Assembly: GCA_030038695.1 (NCBI GenBank)
Contig: JASHSN010000658.1
Span: 1-5,709, forward strand
DNA length: 5,709 nucleotides
From: Nitrososphaeraceae archaeon
GTDB lineage: Archaea > Thermoproteota > Nitrososphaeria > Nitrososphaerales > Nitrososphaeraceae
Reading direction: 5' to 3'
A program made the position numbers and the translations under genes. Each line of letters starts with the position of its first letter. Positions within the stretch are counted from its first letter, which is position 1. The notes under the pieces are model-generated. The model was not told the DNA's origin, searched no databases, and worked only from the letters and a program-made list of their open reading frames with translations. This document shows positions 1 to 4,718 of this stretch, piece by piece.

Positions 1-110
1 CCTTGATTCATTCTTTCTAACTCATCATACCAACCATCTATAATACCAAAATCTAGAATAATCTCACCTCGTCTAACTAATGATTCATTGTAGGAAGCCC
101 AGTTAAACAC
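1..110 (-). CDS. IS5-family transposase, N-terminal fragment (runs off the left edge)
   Basis: The minus strand from GTG at 110-108 encodes 36 residues, starting (M)FNWASYNESLVRRGE and continuing with an ILDFGIIDGWYDEL stretch. The arrangement W-x2-YNESLVRRGEI-x-LDF, followed by W-x-DEL, is the usual start of archaeal IS5-type DDE transposases. These enzymes cut and rejoin the element ends in the host chromosome. An in-frame TAA lies 7 codons upstream of the GTG, and the only other near-start codon is CTG at 119, so GTG is the best start. The catalytic DDE domain is outside the window, so intactness cannot be judged. It points away from the hsp20 fragment that the element interrupts. Confidence 0.8.
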   Translation of the reverse strand, partial: MFNWASYNESLVRRGEIILDFGIIDGWYDELERMNQ

Positions 111-128
111 ATGAAATGTCAGTTTAGG

Positions 129-410
129 TTAGCTAAACGTAGCTTGGTCAACTAAACCCGACAAATATGATAGTAATTTATGCAACAAAGCTCCATATAC
201 CATTGGACCTATCTCTCTGACTTTTGCTCCTTCTGGGGTAGTGTATTCTCTTACCAAATCTTTTGGAATTCTTTTTTCTACATCTTCAAACTCTCTCTCC
301 ATATCTCGCCTCATTTCATCAAATCCTCTGAATATATCATCAAAGAATCCTCTTCTTCCACCAAAGAATCGCCTAGGCCAGTCAAATGGTTCTATATCAT
401 CTGAACTCAA
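129..410 (-). pseudogene. Hsp20/alpha-crystallin small heat-shock protein, truncated by an insertion sequence
   Basis: Residues 1-73 are the N-terminal arm of an archaeal Hsp20: an MSSDDIEPF start, a Gly/Arg/Phe-rich stretch (residues 13-30, RRFFGGRRGFFDDIF), an acidic-basic helix (31-50, DEMRRDMEREFEDVEKRIPK) and the linker REYTTPEGAKVREIGPMVYG. In the thaumarchaeal relatives I recall, VYG is followed by YSMTIGPDGKP and then the alpha-crystallin domain. Here it is followed at codon 74 by ALLHKLL and a stop, which is insertion-sequence DNA. The whole chaperone domain is missing, so the product should not assemble or bind clients. The start is TTG at 410-408: an in-frame stop lies two codons upstream, and a TATA box at 431-440 fits a leaderless transcript. 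The missing C-terminal part should lie beyond the far end of the insertion sequence. Confidence 0.82.
174..191 (-). repeat. Candidate terminal inverted repeat of the insertion sequence
   Basis: Eighteen bases, GCTTTGTTGCATAAATTA on the minus strand, sit exactly at the junction between hsp20 coding sequence and foreign sequence. The pattern GCTTTGTTG(A/C)ATAAAT is typical of IS903-like ends. The matching copy would be outside the window, so pairing cannot be verified here. Confidence 0.6.
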
Positions 411-721
411 ATCTATTTATCCACCTATACAATATAAAACAAAATTCATACTTAAGACTTTCTAAAGTAGAGATTAGGGATTCGATTCATTGGTGCTGAT
501 GGATATTCAGATTCTCTGACGAGATTTTAATATAAAAATAAGGTTCAGAAACATCTTATATCCTAAATAAATAGCGTATAGGTGCTAGATCACATGTCAG
601 ACATTTCACCTTCACAAAGGGTATTTTCATCATTCATGATTCGTACAAAATTTTATGAATGGTAGCAGTATAGCAATGTATTATGTATTTACAGATAATT
701 CATTAACTCCAAGAACCTACC
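411..721. other. Spacer without a recognisable gene
   Basis: AT-rich DNA between the hsp20 start and the 3' end of the 128-aa gene. It holds the hsp20 TATA box at 431-440. The only coding hint is a 23-codon plus-strand frame at 594-665 (starting MSDISPSQRVF), with an AT-rich TAAATAAAT about 26 nt upstream. It is too short to support and resembles nothing I know. No terminator-like T-run follows the gene that ends at 722. Confidence 0.5.
431..440 (-). promoter_or_regulatory. TATA box of the interrupted hsp20 gene
   Basis: The minus strand reads GTTTTATATT, centred about 25 nt upstream of the TTG start at 410. This is the archaeal distance between TATA box and transcription start, so transcription would begin at or next to the start codon. 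The promoter appears intact although the gene is not. Confidence 0.55.
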
Positions 722-1108
722 CTACTCGTATGGCTTACAATGCTTATCAAAGAGATTCTTCAACCATTCTCTATGCCCGTCATGTATTTGATTATCACTT
801 AAGGTTGTTTTATTTGCCGCGTGAAGGTTATCACTAAAGATTATTTCTTCTTGATTAACTGTATAATCTGGCATCATTTCTGCGTGTATTCTAAGGAAAT
901 TCCTTTTATTACCGACAAAATTGATTAGTCCATATTTTATGAGTAGGTTGTTTGTTTCGGGATGCCTATCTGCAACTACTTCCGTATAATGCAATCTCGA
1001 CTTTGAAGGCATTTCTGTCTTCACTAATTTGCCTAACATTTCTCTGTGACCTTCCCAAAATGGGCCGAGTTCGAATTGTTGTATTTTTTCGCTCTTAACT
1101 GAAGACAT
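722..1108 (-). CDS. Hypothetical protein, 128 aa, His-rich, with a GHRE motif near each end
   Basis: I do not recognise this family. The ATG at 1108-1106 is preceded directly by an in-frame TAA, so it is the first possible start; the TAG stop is at 724-722. The protein looks soluble, with no signal peptide or membrane segment, one Cys (124) and eight His (21, 40, 49, 75, 96, 109, 112, 123). GHREMLGKL at 20-28 is echoed by GHREWLKNL at 111-119. The middle (residues 55-82, LLIKYGLINFVGNKRNFLRIHAEMMPDY) looks like a beta-rich globular core. The gene lies 63 bp downstream of the ferredoxin on the same strand. An AT-rich TATAAAAAAA at 1116-1125 is only 8-17 nt before the ATG, too close for a normal leaderless promoter. 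An AAGGAG about 20 nt upstream is too far for a standard Shine-Dalgarno. Read-through from the ferredoxin promoter is therefore plausible. Confidence 0.6.
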   Translation of the reverse strand: MSSVKSEKIQQFELGPFWEGHREMLGKLVKTEMPSKSRLHYTEVVADRHPETNNLLIKYGLINFVGNKRNFLRIHAEMMPDYTVNQEEIIFSDNLHAANKTTLSDNQIHDGHREWLKNLFDKHCKPYE

Positions 1109-1171
1109 TTATCTATTTTTTTATACAGCTCCTTTCTTTTCTCTTTTACTATTCCCTTTTTTTCTCGCTTC

Positions 1172-1666
1172 CTACGTGAAAGTCTGTGATGCTTGTTGAT
1201 GGAATTCTGTATTTGGCTCGTCTATCTTAATTGATTGTGTAGGACAGACAGCGACGCAAGCCATGCAATATATACAGTCTTGTTCTCTAATTGGGTCTGA
1301 CTTGTCTGTATAATTAAGCCTATCTTCTTTGTTAGTGCCACCGTCCCCGTTGCTTGTAGCATTAGCCATGTCTATTGCAGGTATGTCGATATCTGTTCTA
1401 TACCACTCATATAACTTGACAGGACATACATCTATACACGAGCCGTCTGCAATGCAGCAATTCCAATCAACAGCAACCCTAGTACCATGTACACCTATAG
1501 GTACAAGTTCTTCATTTCTTGCACCATAAGCCGCTTTTACGTCTTCATTTTCAGCAGCATCCGCAAGTCTCCCAGGATCCCAGACAAAGTGATAATGTTG
1601 GCCATCGCTATCTTTATCTTTACCTATTACCTGGTGATTTCTTGGAAAGTCCGGATCTATTGGCAT
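1172..1666 (-). CDS. Zinc-type seven-iron ferredoxin ([3Fe-4S][4Fe-4S]), 164 aa
   Basis: Soluble cytoplasmic electron carrier of the Sulfolobus/thaumarchaeal dicluster class, which takes electrons from 2-oxoacid oxidoreductases and related enzymes. The first cluster motif is C71-IADGS-C77-IDV-C81-P, with Asp74 where a four-iron ferredoxin has Cys. The second is C131-IY-C134-MA-C137-VAV-C141-P. By family rules C71, C77 and C141 hold the three-iron cluster and C131, C134, C137 and C81 the four-iron cluster. The N-terminal extension carries candidate zinc ligands His24 or His26, His60 in GVHG and Asp124 in KSDPI, matching Sulfolobus ferredoxin positions. The protein is longer than the roughly 103-aa Sulfolobus form because of the N-terminal extension and a Gly/Asn/Asp-rich insertion at 99-118 between the motifs. 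ATG at 1666 is chosen over the upstream TTG at 1747 because the family starts MPIDP and a TATA box lies 27 nt before it. Confidence 0.93.
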   Translation of the reverse strand: MPIDPDFPRNHQVIGKDKDSDGQHYHFVWDPGRLADAAENEDVKAAYGARNEELVPIGVHGTRVAVDWNCCIADGSCIDVCPVKLYEWYRTDIDIPAIDMANATSNGDGGTNKEDRLNYTDKSDPIREQDCIYCMACVAVCPTQSIKIDEPNTEFHQQASQTFT

Positions 1667-1688
1667 GTTATTATTTCTTGAAACGACA

Positions 1689-1697
1689 TTTATAAAG
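1689..1697 (-). promoter_or_regulatory. TATA box of the ferredoxin gene
   Basis: The minus strand reads CTTTATAAA, centred 27 nt upstream of the ATG at 1666. This near-ideal archaeal TATA box predicts a leaderless transcript and rules against the longer open frame that begins at TTG 1747, because the box would then lie inside the coding region. Confidence 0.65.
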
Positions 1698-2386
1698 TGT
1701 AACCATGTTTTGAAATTATTTGCAATTGATTTAATCGCAGATACCAAATAGGGTAGCGTTGCTATTTATGTATTGCAGAACATTATCGACCTTTTACAAA
1801 AAGTGAATTATTACAACGTTCCTATGTTTTACTATTCTCTTTTGGGATACAATCACAACTATCTGCAGGTAGTTCTTGTGTTACAAACGTGGATATTTTA
1901 CCGTCTAACTTGGTTTTGGATAGATTGTTCGTATATGGTTGGGTTCAAACAATAATGTGGCTTTCAATTATTCTCAATTCTTCTATTGAGACATACACCC
2001 AATAATTTCAGCGGGTGGATTTCGTGCAGAAAGAATTTGAAAATAGAAAAATCCAGTGGGTACATGACTGCTGGTCCCGGTTGTAATGGAGTAATATGAG
2101 ACTTCAATCCCGCCAAAGGTGATACTAACATCCTTCTAATAATATATTTGACTGTCCGGAATTGTTTCCTTTGGAATACCGGTAACAAAATTGCATCTTA
2201 CATACCGTGTGGGGGCTCCCCAAGTGGCATGGAGGAATTGAAGGGTTCTAACTTTGGGTTAACTGAAATTATAGACAACAAATAGATTTCAGGGAGAAGC
2301 CAGTTTATTTCAAATCGCCACTATTCACTGAACATCAAAAGACCGTCGAAACCTATTTTTTATTTTTCCAACATTTAACTGAACCC
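1698..2386. other. Gene-poor spacer between ferredoxin and alcohol dehydrogenase
   Basis: No intact gene is supportable. On the minus strand, 1822-1944 is open for 40 codons without a start (it contains LSKTKLDGKISTF and ELPADSCDCIPKE) and has a protein-like composition. The same frame continues through a TGA at 1945-1947 back to a GTG at 1998, so it may be a decayed small gene. Plus-strand frames at 1773-1955 and minus-strand frames at 1964-2188 have poor composition and are not convincing. Two small potential hairpins occur: TTCC-TTT-GGAA flanked by CCGG on both sides (2156-2182), and TGGGG-GCT-CCCCA (2210-2222). Confidence 0.45.
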
Positions 2387-2394
2387 TGTAAATA
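2387..2394 (+). promoter_or_regulatory. Candidate TATA box of the alcohol dehydrogenase gene
   Basis: TGTAAATA is centred about 25 nt upstream of the GTG start at 2416, the same spacing as at the ferredoxin and hsp20 genes. The sequence is a weak match. A more AT-rich stretch at 2354-2368 could serve instead, giving a leader of about 30 nt. Confidence 0.35.
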
Positions 2395-2415
2395 GCAGGA
2401 GTGTGTGGAAAGAAT

Positions 2416-3426
2416 GTGCGTTCAGTCCAAGTTTCTAAGCCTAAAGGCCCACTCGAAATAGTGGATAGAGATATTCCAGAACCAGGTGCTAGACATGTCC
2501 GTATCAAAGTCCAAGCTTGCGGCGTCTGCCATAGTGATTCCTTCACCAGAGAAGGATTATTTCCAGGAATCCAATACCCGAGAGTTCCTGGCCATGAGAT
2601 TGCAGGAATTATTGACGTAGTAGGCAAAGACGTTAGTGAATGGAAGCCTGGCCAACGAGTGGCCGTAGGATGGCATGGAGGCAATTGTTTTCACTGTGAT
2701 TCCTGTCGGCGCGGCGATTTCGTTACCTGTACCTACTTAAAAGTGCCAGGAATTACTTATGACGGTGGCTATGCTGACTATGTGATTGTTCCAACTGAAG
2801 CAGTTGCATCAATCCCTGCTGAGCTGTCAGCTACAGAAGCTGCACCGCTCATGTGCGCCGGTATAACCACCTACAATGCACTCCGCAACAGTGGTGCACG
2901 TGAAGGCGACACCGTTGCAATAATCGGAGTAGGCGGACTTGGACATCTAGGTATACAATTTGCTTCCAAGATGGGTTTTAAGACTATTGCTATTGGTCGA
3001 GGAAAGGACAAGGAAGATCTTGTGAAAAAGCTTGGAGCAGTACACTATATTGATAGCAAATCGGAGAATTCTGTCGAAGAGCTTGTCAAGCTCGGAGGTG
3101 CCAAGATCATTCTTGGAACAGTCCCAAGTGGAAAGGCTATGGGTGAAGTATTGGGCGGTCTAGCTGTCAACGGAAAGTTAATTATGATAGGTGTGTCCGA
3201 TGAGCCACTAGCGGTTCCTCCAACTTTATTCATCTTAGGGCGTAGATCGGTAGTGGGCTGGCCGGCTGGCACCTCCATGGATTCACAAGACACGTTATCA
3301 TTTAGCGTTCTCTCCGGTGTGCGATCTATAAACGAAGTCTTCCCTCTGGAACGCGCACCAGAGGCGTATGAGCGAATGATGAGTGGCAAGGCGAGATTTC
3401 GAGCAGTTCTTACAACAGGACATTAG
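2416..3426 (+). CDS. Zinc-dependent alcohol dehydrogenase, medium-chain (MDR) family, 336 aa
   Basis: Oxidises alcohols to aldehydes, or the reverse, with a nicotinamide cofactor in the cytoplasm; the substrate is unknown. GTG at 2416 gives MRSVQVSKPKGPLEIV, the usual family start. The frame is open 5 codons further up to GTG 2401, but that would add an atypical MCGKN. Catalytic zinc ligands are Cys38 (ACGVCHSD), His60-Glu61 (GHE) and Cys147 (APLMCAG). The structural zinc lobe is complete: Cys91, Cys94, Cys97 and Cys105. The Rossmann motif is G171-VGGLG-176. At the end of the second strand the sequence is AIGRGKDKE, with Arg195 and no acidic residue, which hints at NADP(H) preference. Length matches the AdhP-type family (about 336). 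It stands alone on the plus strand. Its base composition is higher in G+C than its neighbours (32 of 60 at 2641-2700, against 20 of 60 at 4981-5040), so transfer from outside is possible. Confidence 0.93.
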   Translation: MRSVQVSKPKGPLEIVDRDIPEPGARHVRIKVQACGVCHSDSFTREGLFPGIQYPRVPGHEIAGIIDVVGKDVSEWKPGQRVAVGWHGGNCFHCDSCRRGDFVTCTYLKVPGITYDGGYADYVIVPTEAVASIPAELSATEAAPLMCAGITTYNALRNSGAREGDTVAIIGVGGLGHLGIQFASKMGFKTIAIGRGKDKEDLVKKLGAVHYIDSKSENSVEELVKLGGAKIILGTVPSGKAMGEVLGGLAVNGKLIMIGVSDEPLAVPPTLFILGRRSVVGWPAGTSMDSQDTLSFSVLSGVRSINEVFPLERAPEAYERMMSGKARFRAVLTTGH

Positions 3427-3652
3427 TGATCCTTGCTATCAAATGACTGGTTTATGATTCTTCCTAGAGACTAACTGGCTTAGATAAAGCACAAAATGGA
3501 AGACTGGTCAATTATACTATAAACTATGAAATTTGTCTCGATTAATGTTCAACAGGATGTCCATATGTACTAGCCAATTTTCTATATTTGCAAATTATCT
3601 GTTTTCTCTTCACAAAAATACTATACAGTATGAGCCTATATGCCGTTCAAGA
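3427..3652 (+). other. Spacer upstream of the frameshifted secreted-protein gene
   Basis: No gene is seen. A short plus-strand frame at 3533-3721 is a shadow that merely overlaps the start of the next gene. A perfect inverted repeat, ATACT-ATAC-AGTAT (3618-3631), sits about 22 nt upstream of the TATA box at 3653 and could be an operator. No clear T-run terminator follows the alcohol dehydrogenase. Confidence 0.4.
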
Positions 3653-3659
3653 TTTATAT
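3653..3659 (+). promoter_or_regulatory. TATA box of the frameshifted secreted-protein gene
   Basis: TTTATAT is centred 24 nt upstream of the GTG at 3680. The position supports that GTG as the original start and a leaderless transcript, independently of the broken reading frame. Confidence 0.5.
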
Positions 3660-3679
3660 CAGTATTTGTAAGGTGGTGT

Positions 3680-4039
3680 GTGGATAAAAAACAATTGCAT
3701 GCACAATTCCAATTGTCCTAATACTGGCAACGGGAATACCAACAACACTAGTAGCGCATACCCCAGCATATTTGTATGGCTTTAAATTAGGTAAGAACGC
3801 CGGACTGCGAGGATACTACGATGTTATGAATGACTCGTTCGAATCGGCCCTACCTCTCCACTAACATAACAGGCGGAATTAATAACCTTACACTACAAGA
3901 CGTAAACGATTGTGATTCAGGATATGAACATGGCTGGAATAAATATTGTCATATAGGTTTGGCTAAACATCCTGATCCTGCTGCTACTTGTCCGGGAATG
4001 TCCGGTCCAAAGACACCCATAACATCATCTCAGTATTAG
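3680..4039 (+). pseudogene. Small secreted Cys-containing protein, broken by two frameshifts
   Basis: Two reading frames join into one plausible protein of about 119 aa. GTG GAT then a run of six A (3686-3691) begins it. With seven A the frame would continue as MDKKTIACTIPIVLILATG, a textbook signal peptide, with cleavage after LVA or HTPA. As written, the intended frame meets TAA at 3685-3687 and the GTG frame stops at 3719-3721. The intended frame then gives AYLYGFKLGKNAGLRGYYDV to about 3840 before a stop at 3862. The remainder sits in the +1 frame: NITGGINNLTLQDVNDCDSG, YEHGWNKYC and a tail with another Cys (AATCPGM), stopping at 4037-4039. The second shift lies in 3829-3862. The YGFKxGKxAG...YYDV plus C-x2-GY-x2-GW-x-KYC layout recalls small exported thaumarchaeal proteins; function unknown. 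It could be a pseudogene or two sequencing errors. Confidence 0.65.
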
Positions 4040-4718
4040 CGACAAGTCTGCCTATGGCCCAAGGTTACGGCTGATTCTGTTACTACGGATGATTAATTGG
4101 ACTGTCTTCCAGGATTTGCGGTTAAAAAAAGGTGCAATGGTCCATGAATAGTCGTCAAGGACGAGAATAGAGGGATTGATAGCGTTATTCGGTTACGTGG
4201 CAAATTACATGAGTTGCGTAGCCTATTTATTTAAAGACTTTCTAGAAGATTTGACCGGAAAATTTATGTCGCGTATACATGCCCTTATTCAACTCTCCTT
4301 TTCTAGGTTTTTTAGTAATTAGTATCTACTACTGAAATTAACAAAGCCTGAGCCAGTACGGACCGAAAATAGTATATGATTGAAAGTAACAAGGCCCTCG
4401 CGCAATATAGGATATCACAAAAAAACTATTAAGAATTGGTGGAATCAGCAAAAATAGTGTTTATGGATGCAAAATGATCCAGCCCAAGGTGAAAGTCACA
4501 AACATTTTCAACGGTCTAAATCCGCCACTACGGCGCAGGAGCGTTGACGTAGCATTAAACACAGCTGCATACAACACTTCCCTATATCAGCGCTACAAGG
4601 CGTTGTCTTGTATAACCTACTAGAGTTCGTATTGCTCGGATTGTGTGTATGAACAAAAGCGTCCGCTTATTTTGTAACACATAAGAATAAATCCCTGGAA
4701 TTGATATAATACTTTGAG
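4040..4718. other. Gene-poor stretch upstream of pspA with two unassigned open frames
   Basis: No intact gene can be defended. Plus-strand 4152-4322 is open for 56 codons with a hydrophobic-aromatic product (starts at TTG 4176 or ATG 4209; contains AYLFKDFLEDLTGKFMSRI). Plus-strand 4411-4623 is open for 70 codons, with its only ATG at 4474. Its upstream part reads ITKKLLRIGGISKNSVYG, which loosely resembles a helix-turn-helix (the ...GISxNSVY pattern), and then becomes basic (PPLRRRSVD). I recognise neither. They may be remnants of decayed genes, which would fit the frameshifted gene just upstream. Confidence 0.4.
4684..4691 (+). promoter_or_regulatory. Candidate TATA element for the PspA gene
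   Basis: AGAATAAA lies 28-35 nt upstream of the TTG start at 4719. A better-looking GATATAATA at 4703-4711 is only about 10 nt from the start codon, which would place transcription initiation inside the gene, so the upstream element is preferred. The assignment is uncertain. Confidence 0.3.

Larger units (their letters stand above)
1..191 (-). mobile_element. 5' end of an IS5-type (IS903-like) insertion sequence, truncated by the window edge
   Basis: The element is read on the minus strand. Its outer end lies at about 191, where the hsp20 reading stops resembling the family. From there the minus strand reads GCTTTGTTGCATAAATTA, which resembles IS903-type terminal inverted repeats as I remember them. 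An 80-bp leader follows, then a transposase start at 110. The other end, the second inverted repeat and the target duplication all lie beyond the left edge, so the boundary is accurate only to about 3 bp. The hsp20 frame runs on into the element for 20 codons, ending at a TAA at 129-131, so a chimeric truncated protein could be made. Confidence 0.8.

Noticed and set aside
586..645. C/D-box-like RNA on the minus strand (ATGATGA followed 26 nt later by CTGA, flanked by CATG)
   Set aside because: The spacing holds only one guide-length stretch, the inner D'/C' boxes are missing and the terminal stem is only 4 bp. Such short boxes are expected by chance in a window of this size.
655..837. Plus-strand 60-codon open frame
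   Set aside because: It largely overlaps the 3' part of the 128-aa gene on the other strand and has low-quality composition, so I take it as a shadow.
1667..1747. Longer ferredoxin start at TTG 1747
   Set aside because: It would add 27 residues not seen in the family, and a strong TATA box (1689-1697) lies inside that extension at the right distance from the ATG at 1666.
1773..1955. Plus-strand 60-codon frame rich in Tyr, Trp and Leu
   Set aside because: The aromatic-rich composition is typical of the antisense of AT-rich DNA, and no promoter or ribosome site supports it.
1964..2188. Minus-strand 74-codon open frame
   Set aside because: The composition is not convincing, I see no promoter at a fitting distance, and it resembles no family I know.
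2401..2415. Earlier GTG start for the alcohol dehydrogenase
   Set aside because: It adds an atypical five residues; GTG 2416 gives the usual family start (MRSVQV) and fits the TATA spacing better.
3835..3851. tRNA T-loop-like GTTCGAATC
   Set aside because: Only three of the five T-stem pairs form, no acceptor or anticodon arm is found, and the sequence lies inside the frameshifted secreted-protein gene.
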